DNA of 64,000 nucleotides, from assembly GCF_002105535.1 (NCBI RefSeq), contig NZ_CP015848.1, positions 3,514,926 through 3,578,925 of the forward strand, written 5' to 3'. The stretch is from Magnetospirillum sp. ME-1. Its GTDB lineage: Bacteria > Pseudomonadota > Alphaproteobacteria > Rhodospirillales > Magnetospirillaceae. Of this stretch, positions 47,027 to 55,739 are shown in pieces. Position 1 is the stretch's first letter. Each line of letters opens with the position of its first letter. The translations under genes and the position numbers were made by a program. Below the pieces are notes generated by a model. The model made no database searches, was not told where the DNA came from, and saw only the letters and a program-made list of their open reading frames with translations.

Positions 47027-48163
47027 TTAGGTGGTCAGCGCCCGGCCGATGATCACCCGCATGATCTCGTTGCTGCCTTCCAGGATCTGGTGGACGCGCA
47101 GATCGCGGAAATAGCGCTCGATGGGATATTCCTTGATGTAGCCGTAGCCGCCATGCAGTTGCAGCGCCGCATCGACCACGGCGAAGCCCACATCGGTGGC
47201 CAGGCGCTTGGCCATGGCGCATTGCACCGTTGCCTGGGGCGACCGGGCGTCCAGGGAATGGGCGGCGCGGTGGATCATCAGGCGCGCCGCCTCCAGTTCG
47301 GTGGCCATGTCGGCCAGCTTGAACTGGGTGGCCTGGAAGGCGCTGATGGTCTGGCCGAACTGCTGGCGCTGGCCGGTGTACTCGATGGCGTGTTCCAGGC
47401 AGCGGCGCGCGCCGCCCAAGCTACAGGCGCCGATATTGATGCGGCCGCCGTCCAGGCCCTTCATGGCGATCTTGAAGCCGTCGCCTTCCTCGCCGATGCG
47501 GTTGGCCACCGGAACGCGGCAATCCTCGAAGATCACGCTGGCGGTGGGCTGGGTCTTCCAGCCCAGCTTCTTCTCCTGCTTGCCGAAGGACAGGCCGGGG
47601 GTGCCGGCCTCGACCACCAGGCACGAGATGCCCTTGGGGCCGGGGCCGCCGGTGCGCACCATCACCACATAGACGTCCGAGCGTCCGCCGCCCGAGATGA
47701 AGGCCTTGGAGCCGTTCAGGACGTAGTGGTCGCCGTCGCGCTCGGCCTTGGTGCGCAAGCTTGCGGCGTCGGACCCGGCATTGGGCTCGGTCAGGCAATA
47801 GGAGGCGAATTTGGCCATGCGGCACAAATCGGGCAGCCATTTGCGGCGCTGCTCGTCGTTGCCGAAGCTGTCGATCATCCACGACGCCATGTTGTGGATG
47901 GAGATATAGGCGGCGGTGGAGGGGCAGGCGCTCGCCAGTTCCTCGAAGATCAGGGCGGCGTCCAGGCGGGAAAGATGCGAGCCGCCCACGTCGTCCCGGA
48001 CGTAGATGCCAGCGAAGCCCAACTCGGCGGCCTTGCGCAAGGTGTCCTCGGGGAACAGGCCTTCCTCGTCCCAATGGGCGGCGTGGGGCGCCATCTCGCC
48101 TTCGGCGAAATCGCGGGCCGCCTGACGAAAAGCCTCCTGGTCCGGGGTCAGTCCGAAATCCAT
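47027..48163 (-). CDS. Acyl-CoA dehydrogenase, isobutyryl-CoA-type
   Basis: FAD-dependent acyl-CoA dehydrogenase of 378 aa. Landmarks are [60 protein letters not shown] and the C-terminal catalytic Glu in [10 protein letters not shown]. Coupled to 3-hydroxyisobutyrate dehydrogenase, it probably oxidises isobutyryl-CoA to methacrylyl-CoA in valine catabolism. It starts at ATG 48163. The 220-bp upstream region is shared with the divergent GntR gene and carries TGTATAC-type sites, so the regulator may control it. Confidence 0.92.
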   Translation of the reverse strand: MDFGLTPDQEAFRQAARDFAEGEMAPHAAHWDEEGLFPEDTLRKAAELGFAGIYVRDDVGGSHLSRLDAALIFEELASACPSTAAYISIHNMASWMIDSFGNDEQRRKWLPDLCRMAKFASYCLTEPNAGSDAASLRTKAERDGDHYVLNGSKAFISGGGRSDVYVVMVRTGGPGPKGISCLVVEAGTPGLSFGKQEKKLGWKTQPTASVIFEDCRVPVANRIGEEGDGFKIAMKGLDGGRINIGACSLGGARRCLEHAIEYTGQRQQFGQTISAFQATQFKLADMATELEAARLMIHRAAHSLDARSPQATVQCAMAKRLATDVGFAVVDAALQLHGGYGYIKEYPIERYFRDLRVHQILEGSNEIMRVIIGRALTT

Positions 48164-48269
48164 GCGCTTCGCTTCCCAAGGCCGGGATCTGTCGTCCCGG
48201 TTGTTGCCGACGAGGGTACCGTTCAACGGACCCGATGGGTAGGAATTATCACAAGGGATGCGGCGGGTC

Positions 48270-48352
48270 CATCTCTTGTATACGTGATACGCAGTTTTTG
48301 TGTCCGAGATGCGGATTGGCCTTAGACAGCCATGCGGGTAGATGTATACTCC
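48270..48352. promoter_or_regulatory. Divergent promoter with TGTATAC-type candidate operators
   Basis: The gap between the isobutyryl-CoA-type dehydrogenase and the GntR gene contains TTGTATACGTGATAC (48276-48290) and a second TGTATAC (48343-48349). GTATAC half-sites recur in the palindrome at 49046-49077. They are candidate sites for the GntR protein. Confidence 0.5.
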
Positions 48353-48383
48353 TTCCCGCCACGACAAGGGTTCTGGAGGCCCG

Positions 48384-49043
48384 ATGAGCGAGCAGAAGAA
48401 GCCGGCGACCCGGGCGGACGAGATCCGGCAGGTGATCGAGAAGGAGATTTTCACCGGCGTGCTGCGCCCCGGCACCCGCCTGGACGAGGAAAGCCTGGCG
48501 GCGCGCTTCGGCCTGTCGCGCACCCCGGTGCGCGAAGCCATCCTGCAGCTGGTCTATTCCGGCCTGGTGGTGAAGAAGCCGCGCCAGGGCGCGGTGGTGG
48601 CGCCCTTGGACCTGCACCGCATGGTGCAGATGTTCGAGGTGATGAGCGATATCGAGGGCCTGTGCGCCCGCTATGCCGCGCGGCGCATGTCGCCCGACGA
48701 GAAGTCCAGGCTTTCCGCCATGGTGGACGAGGCGGACGCCTTGTGCCGGGCCCGCGACCTGGACGGCTATTACGCCGTCAACCGCGCCTTCCACGACGCG
48801 GTCTACGACGGCAGCCACAACGAGGTCCTGAAGGAGATGGCGCGCTCGCTGTTCGCCCGTCTGGCGCCTTATCGCCGCTACCAGCTGAACCATCCCGGCC
48901 GCGTCGACGGCTCGCTGTCCGAACATGCCGAGGTGGTGGCGGCCATCCAGGCGGCCGACCCCGACCGCGCCCAGGCGGTGATGCGCAAGCATGTCACCAT
49001 TCAGGCCGATATCTTTGCCGAATTCGTGTCCATCATGACCTAG
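48384..49043 (+). CDS. GntR family transcriptional regulator (FadR/FCD subfamily)
   Basis: DNA-binding repressor or activator of 219 aa. The N-terminal winged HTH reads [20 protein letters not shown] with TPVREAI as the usual end of the recognition helix. The C-terminal FCD ligand domain (about residues 80-215) has a D-x(n)-H-type metal site suggested by [15 protein letters not shown] and [10 protein letters not shown]. Such proteins respond to carboxylic acids or acyl-CoAs. The start at ATG 48384 is preceded by TGGAGG. It sits between divergent valine-catabolism genes and malonyl-CoA synthetase, so it is a likely regulator of both. Confidence 0.92.
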   Translation: MSEQKKPATRADEIRQVIEKEIFTGVLRPGTRLDEESLAARFGLSRTPVREAILQLVYSGLVVKKPRQGAVVAPLDLHRMVQMFEVMSDIEGLCARYAARRMSPDEKSRLSAMVDEADALCRARDLDGYYAVNRAFHDAVYDGSHNEVLKEMARSLFARLAPYRRYQLNHPGRVDGSLSEHAEVVAAIQAADPDRAQAVMRKHVTIQADIFAEFVSIMT

Positions 49044-49045
49044 GC

Positions 49046-49077
49046 TTGTATCCATGAAACGTGTTTCTTGGATACAA
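49046..49077. promoter_or_regulatory. 32-bp near-perfect palindrome, candidate GntR operator
   Basis: Inverted repeat with arms TTGTATCCATGAAAC and GTTTCTTGGATACAA around GT, with one mismatched pair. It starts two bases after the GntR stop and lies 71 bases before the malonyl-CoA synthetase start. No T-run follows on the plus strand, so an operator seems more likely than a terminator. Confidence 0.6.
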
Positions 49078-49147
49078 AAATGTGGCGCCCAGAGCCACCG
49101 TATGGTATCGGCGTAATCCGGGTTTGATGACAAAGGGGTGCGCCCAT

Positions 49148-50674
49148 ATGACCGACAATCTGTTCGAGCTGTTCCGCTCGCGCTTTCCCGCCGACCGGTC
49201 GCGCACCTTCATCGAGGTTCCCGGCGGGGTGACTCTCAGCTACGCCGATCTCGAGGCATCAAGCGCCCGCTACGCCCACGCTCTGGTGGAGGCGGGGGTC
49301 AAGCCCGGCGACCGGGTAGCGGTGCAGGTGGACAAGTCAGCCGAGGCGGTAGTGCTGTATCTGGCCTGCGTGCGGGCCGGTGCCGTGCTGCTGCCCCTGA
49401 ACACCGCCTATCAGGCGGGCGAGCTGGAATACTTCCTGTCCGACGCCGCTCCGTCCGCCGTGGTGTGCCAGCCGCACCGTCTGGCCGAGCTGGAGGGGCT
49501 GGCGGTCACGGCCGGCATCAAAACCTGCGTCATGACGCTGGGCACGGGCGGCGACGGCACCTTGCCCGGGCGGGCCAAGGGGCTGGCGGAGACCTTCGCC
49601 ACCGTGGCGCGGGGCGGCGACGACATGGCCGCCATCCTCTATTCCTCGGGCACCACCGGGCGGCCCAAGGGCGCCATGATGAGCCACACCAACCTGGCCT
49701 CCAACGCGCTGACGCTGCACAGGCTGTGGGGGTTCAAGCCCGACGACGTGCTGCTGCACTGCCTGCCGATCTTCCACACCCACGGGCTGTTCGTGGCCAT
49801 CAACTGCGTGCTGCTGAACGGCGGCCCCATGATCTTCTGCCCCAAGTTCGACGCCGAACAGGCCATCGGGTTGCTCAAGCGCGCCACGGTGTTCATGGGG
49901 GTGCCCACCTTCTACACCCGCTTCCTCGCCAGCCCCAACCTGACTCCGGCGGCCTGCTCCAACATGCGGCTGTTCATCTCGGGCTCGGCCCCGCTGCTGG
50001 AGGAGACCTTCAACGCCTTCCGGGGCAAGACCGGCTTTACCATCCTGGAACGCTACGGCATGACCGAGGGCGGCATGTTCACCTCCAATCCCCTGGACGG
50101 CGACCGCCGGGCGGGCACGGTGGGCTTTCCCCTGCCCGACGTGGAACTGCGCATCACGGGCGAGGAGGGCCAGGTGCTTCCCCAGGGCGAGGTGGGCATC
50201 ATCGAAGTCAAGGGACCGAACATCTTCAAGGGTTACTGGAACATGCCCGAGAAGACCAAGGCCGAGTTCACCCCTGACGGGTTTTTCAAGTCGGGCGACG
50301 TGGGCGTGGTGGACGAGCGGGGCTACGTCTCCATCGTCGGGCGCGCCAAGGACCTGATCATCTCGGGCGGCTACAACGTCTACCCCAAGGAGGTGGAGGA
50401 CTTCATCGACCGGCTGCCGGGCGTGGTGGAATCCGCCGTGGTGGGCATGCCCCACCCCGATTTCGGCGAGGCCGGCCTGGCCGTCGTGGTGGCCGAGAAG
50501 GGTGCGGCGCTGACGGGCGAGGGGGTGATCGACGCCCTGAAAGGCCGTCTCGCCAATTACAAGGTGCCCAAGCTGGCGGTGGTGGTGAGCGAACTGCCGC
50601 GCAACGCCATGGGCAAGGTGCAAAAGAACGTGCTGCGCGAGTCCTATGCCGAGATGTGGAAGGCCAATCTGTGA
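49148..50674 (+). CDS. matB: Malonyl-CoA synthetase (MatB-like acyl-CoA synthetase)
   Basis: ANL-family ligase of 508 aa that joins malonate (or methylmalonate) to CoA with ATP. The P-loop is YSSGTTGRPKGAMMSHTNLA, the adenylate motif ERYGMTEGGMFTSNP with the MatB-like RRAGTVGFPLPDVELRI block, and the catalytic Lys in NAMGKVQKN. It starts at ATG 49148, with AAAGGGG upstream. The gene follows the GntR regulator, an arrangement known for mat operons (matR, matA, matB, matC), but decarboxylase and transporter genes are absent. It could instead act on methylmalonate from valine breakdown. Confidence 0.85.
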   Translation: MTDNLFELFRSRFPADRSRTFIEVPGGVTLSYADLEASSARYAHALVEAGVKPGDRVAVQVDKSAEAVVLYLACVRAGAVLLPLNTAYQAGELEYFLSDAAPSAVVCQPHRLAELEGLAVTAGIKTCVMTLGTGGDGTLPGRAKGLAETFATVARGGDDMAAILYSSGTTGRPKGAMMSHTNLASNALTLHRLWGFKPDDVLLHCLPIFHTHGLFVAINCVLLNGGPMIFCPKFDAEQAIGLLKRATVFMGVPTFYTRFLASPNLTPAACSNMRLFISGSAPLLEETFNAFRGKTGFTILERYGMTEGGMFTSNPLDGDRRAGTVGFPLPDVELRITGEEGQVLPQGEVGIIEVKGPNIFKGYWNMPEKTKAEFTPDGFFKSGDVGVVDERGYVSIVGRAKDLIISGGYNVYPKEVEDFIDRLPGVVESAVVGMPHPDFGEAGLAVVVAEKGAALTGEGVIDALKGRLANYKVPKLAVVVSELPRNAMGKVQKNVLRESYAEMWKANL

Positions 50675-50681
50675 GGTGGCG

Positions 50682-50789
50682 TGTCATCCCGAGCGCATGC
50701 GAGGGATCCCCGTCTGGCATGCCGCTGCCAATTCGGAGAAGCCGTCACAGACTGGGATCCCTCGGTCGCGTTGCTTCCTAGGGATGACA
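50682..50789. repeat. Dispersed palindromic repeat, family A copy 4
   Basis: Element of 108 bp with TGTCATCCCGAGCG and TAGGGATGACA ends. The left subterminal part is the GCATGCGAGGG type and the right is the GGTCGCGTTGC type. It fills most of the gap between the malonyl-CoA synthetase gene and the hydrolase gene. Confidence 0.85.
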
Positions 50790-50814
50790 ATGGGTATTTG
50801 CCGGAGAGTATTTG

Positions 50815-51849
50815 ATGACCGCTGAAATTCATTTCGACCGTACCGGCCATCTGGGCCGCATCATCCTCGACCGGCCCAAGGCGCTGAACGCCCTGACGCT
50901 GGATCAGGTGCACGCCATTCATCCCAAGCTGGATGCCTGGGCCACTGACTCTGACGTCACCTGCATTACCATCGAGGGTGCGGGCGAGAAGGCGTTCTGC
51001 GCCGGCGGCGACATCAAGCAGCTGTACGAGGCCTGCAAGGCGGGCGAGCTGGATTACGTCACCGCCTTCTACCGCGACGAATACCGCCTCAACCGCCGCA
51101 TCCACACCAGCCCCAAGCCCTATGTGGCGCTGATCGACGGCATCGTCATGGGCGGCGGCGTGGGGGTTTCCGTCCATGGGCTGTACCGGGTCGCCACCGA
51201 GCGCACCCTGTTCGCCATGCCGGAAACCGGCATCGGCTTCTTTCCCGACGTGGGCGGCTCGTACTTCCTGCCCCGTCTGCCGGGCGCCATCGGCATGTAT
51301 CTCGGCCTGACGGGGGCACGGCTGAAGGCCGCCGACACCCTGCACGTGGGCGTGGCCACCCATTACGTGGATTCCGCCCGCATGCCCGCCCTGGTCGAGG
51401 CGCTCTCCGAGGCCCGCGACGCCGCCGAGGTCAAGGCGACCCTGGACGGTTTCGCCTGCGATCCCGGCCCGGCCGCCATCGATGCCAAGCGCGCGCTGAT
51501 CGACCGCTGCTTCGGCAAGGCCACGCTGGCCGAGGTGATCGCCGCGCTGGAAGGGGAAAGCGATCCCTTCGCCGCCGAGACGCTGGCGACGCTGAAGTCC
51601 AAGTCGCCCCATCTGGTGGCGGTCAGCTTCGAGATGATCCGGCGCGGCAAGGCGCTCAGCTTCGACCAGTGCATGACGATGGAATTCCGTCTGGCGCTGT
51701 CGCTGGCCCCCGCCCACGATTTCGTGGAAGGAATCCGCGCCCTGCTGATCGACCGCGACAACAAGCCCGCCTGGAATCCGGCGGGGAGCGAGTCCCAGGT
51801 CCTGGCCCATTTCGACGCGGTTCCGGCCTGCGGGGATCTGACCTTTTAG
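50815..51849 (+). CDS. 3-hydroxyisobutyryl-CoA hydrolase (enoyl-CoA hydratase family)
   Basis: Crotonase-fold enzyme of 344 aa. Its length and the signature FCAGGDIKQLYE, GIVMGGGVGVSVHGLYRVAT and MPETGIGFFPDVGGSYFLPR place it in the 3-hydroxyisobutyryl-CoA hydrolase branch, which releases free 3-hydroxyisobutyrate in valine breakdown. That product is the substrate of the dehydrogenase at 46110. It starts at ATG 50815 with GGAGAG upstream; a TTG directly before it is unlikely. A family A repeat precedes it and a family B repeat begins right after its stop. Confidence 0.91.
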   Translation: MTAEIHFDRTGHLGRIILDRPKALNALTLDQVHAIHPKLDAWATDSDVTCITIEGAGEKAFCAGGDIKQLYEACKAGELDYVTAFYRDEYRLNRRIHTSPKPYVALIDGIVMGGGVGVSVHGLYRVATERTLFAMPETGIGFFPDVGGSYFLPRLPGAIGMYLGLTGARLKAADTLHVGVATHYVDSARMPALVEALSEARDAAEVKATLDGFACDPGPAAIDAKRALIDRCFGKATLAEVIAALEGESDPFAAETLATLKSKSPHLVAVSFEMIRRGKALSFDQCMTMEFRLALSLAPAHDFVEGIRALLIDRDNKPAWNPAGSESQVLAHFDAVPACGDLTF

Positions 51850-51957
51850 TCGGGCTATCGCCCGAACCCATTTGGGGCGATGCCCCAAACCCCCTTTTCG
51901 AATCAAAGGGAGGTTTGGAGGTTCACCTCCAGCCGGGGTGCGGGGCGGAAGCCCCGG
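51850..51957. repeat. Dispersed structured repeat, family B copy 2
   Basis: Element of 108 bp starting directly after the hydrolase stop codon, with the same four hairpins as at 9068-9183. Stems differ by paired changes, for example TTGGGGC/GCCCCAA here against CCGGGGC/GCCCCGG there. It lies between two same-strand genes. Confidence 0.8.
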
Positions 51958-51987
51958 TATGAAAAAGACCGAGGGGAGTAAGACAGA

Positions 51988-52749
51988 ATGAACGTCAACG
52001 GATTGGCCGCCATCGTCACCGGCGGCGGCTCGGGTCTGGGGCAGGCCACCGCCCGCGCGCTCGCCAAGGCCGGCGCCAAGGTCGCGGTGTTCGACATCAA
52101 CGCCGCCAATGCCGAAGCCACCGCGCGTGAGATCGGCGGCGTCTTCGCCCAATGCGACGTCACCGACGAGGCTTCGACCCTGGCCGCCCTGGCCCATGCG
52201 CGCGAGGCGCACGGCCCGGCCCGCATCGCCGTCAGCTGCGCCGGCGTGGTGACGCCGGGCAAGGTGGTGGGGCGCAAGGGGCCCATGCCGCTGGAGACCT
52301 TCGCCCGGGTCATCCAGGTCAACCTGATCGGCACCTTCAACGTCATGCGCCTGGCCGCCGCCGAGATGGCCGCCCTCGACCCGCTCGACGGCGGCGAGAG
52401 GGGGGTGATCGTCAATACCGCCTCCATCGCCGCCTGGGACGGGCAGGTGGGCCAGTGCGCCTATGCCTCGTCCAAGGGCGGCGTCGCCGCCCTGTCGCTG
52501 CCCGCCGCCCGTGAATTCGCGCCGCTCGGCATCCGGGTGATGGCGGTGGCGCCCGGCTACATGGAGACCCCCATGCTGGCCGGCATGCCCGACGAGGTGA
52601 TGGAGGGGCTGGTGGCCTCGACCCTGTTCCCCCACCGCCTGGGACGGCCCGAGGAATTCGCGAAGATGGTGCTGGCCATCTGCGACAATCCCATGCTCAA
52701 CGGCAGCGCCATCCGCCTGGACGGCGCGGTCAGGATGCCGCCGCAGTAA
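51988..52749 (+). CDS. Short-chain dehydrogenase, 3-hydroxyacyl-CoA dehydrogenase type II (HSD10-like)
   Basis: NAD-dependent short-chain dehydrogenase of 253 aa. The cofactor motif is VTGGGSGLGQATARALAKAG; the catalytic Ser is in NTASIAAWDGQ and Tyr/Lys in YASSKGGV. The C-terminal PGYMETPML follows. It resembles HSD17B10-like enzymes that oxidise 3-hydroxy-2-methylbutyryl-CoA in isoleucine breakdown or other 3-hydroxyacyl-CoAs. It starts at ATG 51988 after GAGGGGAG. Together with the upstream hydrolase it points to branched-chain acyl-CoA oxidation. Convergent with the histidine kinase gene 7 bp downstream. Confidence 0.9.
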   Translation: MNVNGLAAIVTGGGSGLGQATARALAKAGAKVAVFDINAANAEATAREIGGVFAQCDVTDEASTLAALAHAREAHGPARIAVSCAGVVTPGKVVGRKGPMPLETFARVIQVNLIGTFNVMRLAAAEMAALDPLDGGERGVIVNTASIAAWDGQVGQCAYASSKGGVAALSLPAAREFAPLGIRVMAVAPGYMETPMLAGMPDEVMEGLVASTLFPHRLGRPEEFAKMVLAICDNPMLNGSAIRLDGAVRMPPQ

Positions 52750-52756
52750 GGCGGGT

Positions 52757-53944
52757 TCAGCCGTCGGCCGGCAGCAGCACGGTTACCGTGGTGCCCAGGC
52801 CGGAGGTCGAGGTCACATGGATGGAACCGCCATGGGCCTCGATCATCTTGGCGCAGATGTAGAGGCCCAGACCGATGGATGCCTCTCCCGCCGTGCCTGT
52901 CACCCCTTTGCGGAAGGGGTGGAACAGGGTCTCGAGCCTTTCGGGCGGCATGCCGATGCCCGTATCGGTCACGTCGATACGGGCCTGTGGGTGGCCATCC
53001 GCGTCCTTGCCCGCGGACACGGCCAGGGTGATGGACGAGTTCGAGTGGGAGAACTTGACGGCATTGCTCAGCAGGTTGGTCATGACCTGCTCGATCTTGA
53101 GGGCGTCCACCGCGGCCCACACGGGCGGAACCGGCGGAAACAGGATGGTGATGGATTTCTGTTCGCCGAGGACCGAGGTCAGCGCCGCGACCCTTTGCAT
53201 CAGTTCGGTCAGGTCGCAGGGCTGGCGGTTGAGGGCGAGGTGCCCGCTCTCGATGGCCGACAGCGACAGCACATCCTCGATCAGGGCCAGCATGTAGCGG
53301 ATGGATTGGTGGATATTGCCCACATACTTCCTCAGCCTCGGATCGCTGTCGGGGGCAAGCAGCATGTCGAGGATTTCCGAATATCCGGAAATCACCGACA
53401 GCGGCGTGCGCAGATCGTGGGCCAGCACGCCGAACAGCCGGTTCTTCTGGTCGTTGGCGGCGGTCAGCCGGGCATTGGCCTTGGCCAGCTGGCGCTGGGT
53501 GTTGACCAGTTCGCTGTTCAGCTCGCTCATGGATTCGTAGATGGCGCCGCTGGCCGGTCTGGCCGAGCGCTCCTTGAGCAGGCGGCGCAGCAAGGTGACG
53601 TGGTCGCTGTTCAGCCGCGCCAGATCCTGAATCAGCAGATCGCCATCGCGGTCGGCGGGAATGGCGGCCACCGCCAGCCCCGCCTCGATCACCGCTCCCG
53701 ACAGGCGATAGGGCTCGAGCCGGCCGTTGGTCTCGATGGTCACTTCCCAGTCATAGGCGCTTTCATCCCGGCGCAGGGCGGCGAGGAAGTCGAATGCCTT
53801 GGAAAAGCATTCCCTCGACACCACGGCGGCCAGGGGCTGTCCCACACGGGCGTTGGCATGGGGCTGTCCGCCTTCATGCAGGACCTCGGTGATCATGCCG
53901 TCATGATCGCACAGCAGGATCAGCCCCGATCGCGATGGCGCCAT
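52757..53944 (-). CDS. Soluble sensor histidine kinase coupled to B12-binding protein
   Basis: Histidine kinase of 395 aa without membrane helices. Residues about 1-100 form a PAS-like domain and 105-168 a coiled coil. The H-box is LFGVLAHDLRTPLSVISGYS with His176. The HATPase shows MTNLLSNAVKFSH, DVTDTGIGMP and the G-box-like IGLGLYICAKMIEAHGG. The start at ATG 53944 shares one base with the stop of the cobalamin-binding gene (TGATG), which argues that the two proteins act together, with the B12 protein as the likely input. No response regulator is adjacent. Convergent with the SDR gene. Confidence 0.9.
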   Translation of the reverse strand: MAPSRSGLILLCDHDGMITEVLHEGGQPHANARVGQPLAAVVSRECFSKAFDFLAALRRDESAYDWEVTIETNGRLEPYRLSGAVIEAGLAVAAIPADRDGDLLIQDLARLNSDHVTLLRRLLKERSARPASGAIYESMSELNSELVNTQRQLAKANARLTAANDQKNRLFGVLAHDLRTPLSVISGYSEILDMLLAPDSDPRLRKYVGNIHQSIRYMLALIEDVLSLSAIESGHLALNRQPCDLTELMQRVAALTSVLGEQKSITILFPPVPPVWAAVDALKIEQVMTNLLSNAVKFSHSNSSITLAVSAGKDADGHPQARIDVTDTGIGMPPERLETLFHPFRKGVTGTAGEASIGLGLYICAKMIEAHGGSIHVTSTSGLGTTVTVLLPADG

Positions 53945-54972
53945 CACCAGCCCCCCCGTTCCGCCAGCCGGACGGCATCGTCGGCATTCTGGGCCGTGCC
54001 GTCGGCCCCCAGGCGGCTCCACAATGTCTCATCGATGTTGAAGGGATAGCCCCCCACCAGGATGGAAACCTTGGTGCCGAAGCGCTGGCGGGCGGACGTG
54101 ATCAGATTGGCCACCAGCCCCACATGGGAGGTGAGCGTGGCCGAGACGGCGATAAGTTCGGCGTTCACGGATTGCGCCATGTCGAGCGTCTCGCCCACCG
54201 GGGCGTTGGCTCCGAGATAATGGCTGTCCCAGCCGCTCATCTCGAAGCAATCGGCCACCATGCGCACGCCGATCTCGTGCAGTTCACCGCTGACGCAGCA
54301 GGCCACCATGGAGCGGTTCTTGGCCTCGGCCCCGAAGATGCGGGGATAGAGCTGGGACATGATCCCCTGGGTGACGGCGGTAATGTAGTGTTCCTGGGCC
54401 ACCGAAACCCGGTTCATCTGCCACAGGCGGCCGACTTCGCGCAGCACCGGCTGGAAGACGTCGAGATAGACGGTCTTGACGGGCATGCCGTCTTCCACGG
54501 CGTTCAGAATCAGGGCGGCGGCCGCGTGCCGGCGGCAGCCGAGCAGGGCGTCCAGGTATTGCCGGGCCAGATCCGCCGCGGGGCCGATCTGCGTCAGATG
54601 GCCGGGGGGCTCGGACGGCATGAAACGCAGCTGCTCGCGGGCCGAGGCGATCAGGTCCCGGGCGGCCTGGGCCGAACCGTTCTCCAGGTCCTTGGGCAGG
54701 GCCAGGGAGACGGCGGCAAGGGCCGCGTCGATCTCGGTTTCCGGCAAGCCCTGACCGGCCAGAAGGGATTTGCGCCAGCCGACATAGTGAAGGAACAGCG
54801 CCGGCGAAGCGTGGCACAGCGCCTCGGACAGATACAGCAGCATGGCGCGCAGCTCATCGGCATCGGCCGACAGGCCGCCGGCCTTCATGATCCCCATGGC
54901 GTCGGCGGCGATTTCCGCGCGCCTGTTCCCGATGATAGCCGGATTGTTCAATAGGCACCCTCCAAACGTCAT
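53944..54972 (-). CDS. Cobalamin-binding sensor protein with W-x9-EH photoreceptor motif
   Basis: Soluble protein of 342 aa. After a helical N-terminal region (1-130), a B12-binding helical bundle (about 135-215) contains Trp184 and Glu194-His195, the W-x9-EH motif that cradles adenosylcobalamin in CarH/LitR-type photoreceptors. The Rossmann B12 domain has ELHEIG at 230-235 (usual D-x-H-x2-G, with the ligand His232 kept), then SATLTSH and VGGYPFN. There is no HTH, so it is not itself a CarH repressor. Coupled by overlap to a histidine kinase, it is a candidate light- or B12-responsive input. Start ATG 54972; Shine-Dalgarno weak. Confidence 0.87.
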   Translation of the reverse strand: MTFGGCLLNNPAIIGNRRAEIAADAMGIMKAGGLSADADELRAMLLYLSEALCHASPALFLHYVGWRKSLLAGQGLPETEIDAALAAVSLALPKDLENGSAQAARDLIASAREQLRFMPSEPPGHLTQIGPAADLARQYLDALLGCRRHAAAALILNAVEDGMPVKTVYLDVFQPVLREVGRLWQMNRVSVAQEHYITAVTQGIMSQLYPRIFGAEAKNRSMVACCVSGELHEIGVRMVADCFEMSGWDSHYLGANAPVGETLDMAQSVNAELIAVSATLTSHVGLVANLITSARQRFGTKVSILVGGYPFNIDETLWSRLGADGTAQNADDAVRLAERGGW

Positions 54973-55138
54973 AGTGCCTACGGATCGGAATTAATACAAG
55001 TCCGGGGCGGGCCCCGTCATGGAATTGCCATACTCCCATGGGACATTCCCGGCATCCCACCGTCACGGAACCTTCGCTTGAGGCGCGGGGCCCGAGGCAC
55101 TAGGACTTTCGCAGCGAAACAAGGACGACCGGACCATC

Positions 55139-55348
55139 ATGATCCCGACCCAGGACGAATTCTGCCACTGCCCCCATTGCGGACGCCGCACCCGGCATTC
55201 CGTGGTGCGGGAACGGGTGCTGGCTCCGGTTCTGTGGTGCCTGTCGTGCTTTGGCACCCGCGTCGAGGCGGTCGAGGCCGCGCCGGTTCCCACGGTGCGG
55301 ATGACGCGCTCCGCCGACGCAGGGCAGACCTTCCGCCTCGCCGGTTGA
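55139..55348 (+). CDS. Small zinc-ribbon protein, 69 aa
   Basis: Small protein with CHCPHCGRRTRHSVV and, about 20 residues later, WCLSC, giving the CxxC...CxxC pairs of a zinc ribbon. The rest is a short hydrophilic tail. No family is recognised beyond that. It starts at ATG 55139. It precedes the Rop-like gene by 68 bp on the same strand. Role could be nucleic-acid or protein binding; nothing in the context narrows it. Confidence 0.65.
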   Translation: MIPTQDEFCHCPHCGRRTRHSVVRERVLAPVLWCLSCFGTRVEAVEAAPVPTVRMTRSADAGQTFRLAG

Positions 55349-55416
55349 TGGGGCGGGTGGGGCAAGGCTACACTCGGCCTCGCCGCCACGCCCCTCTGAC
55401 CGGAGTTTTTCCCATC

Positions 55417-55614
55417 ATGAGCGACGTCGAAGCCCTCAAGGCCGAGGTCAGGAAGCTGAACGCCCAGGCGACCCAGGCCAAGATGGACCTGCACGACCTG
55501 TCCGAAGAACTGCCCATCGGCTGGGAGAAGATCCCCGAGGTGGCGGCCTTTTGCCATGATCTCTACGCCCGCCTGGCCCAGGCCCGCGCCGCCCTGAAGG
55601 CGGCGGGGGGCTGA
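55417..55614 (+). CDS. CCE_0567 / Rop-like family small protein
   Basis: Helical-hairpin protein of 65 aa, MSDVEALKAEVRKLNAQATQ then AKMDLHDLSEELPIGWEKIP. The KMDLHDLSEELP core is typical of the Rop-like (PF05082, CCE_0567) family, usually encoded within nitrogenase clusters between nifX/nifB and fdx genes. In the family a four-helix assembly binds metal. Here there are no nif genes around, so it is an orphan copy or serves another Fe-S pathway. It starts at ATG 55417 after CCGGAG. A family A repeat begins 12 bp after its stop. Confidence 0.85.
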   Translation: MSDVEALKAEVRKLNAQATQAKMDLHDLSEELPIGWEKIPEVAAFCHDLYARLAQARAALKAAGG

Positions 55615-55626
55615 TCACGGCCGCCT

Positions 55627-55734
55627 TGTCATCCCGAACGCAGTGAGGGATCTCCGCCTGGATCGTCAGGGCCGAATCGGACCCGCCGGATCAGGATGAG
55701 ATCCCTCGGTCGCTTTTGCTCTCTCGGGATGACA
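55627..55734. repeat. Dispersed palindromic repeat, family A copy 5
   Basis: Element of 108 bp, TGTCATCCCGAACG to CTCTCGGGATGACA. The left end is the GCAGTGAGGG variant and the right is the GGTCGCTTTTGC type. It fills the gap between the convergent Rop-like and murI genes. Confidence 0.85.
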
Positions 55735-55739
55735 ATCGT

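Noticed and set aside
49046-49077. Rho-independent terminator for gntR
   Set aside because: The stem is AT-rich and no T-run follows on the plus strand; an operator explains the recurring GTATAC/GTATCC motif better.
55139-55614. Nitrogen-fixation cluster suggested by the Rop-like protein
   Set aside because: No nif structural, cofactor or ferredoxin genes occur in the window.
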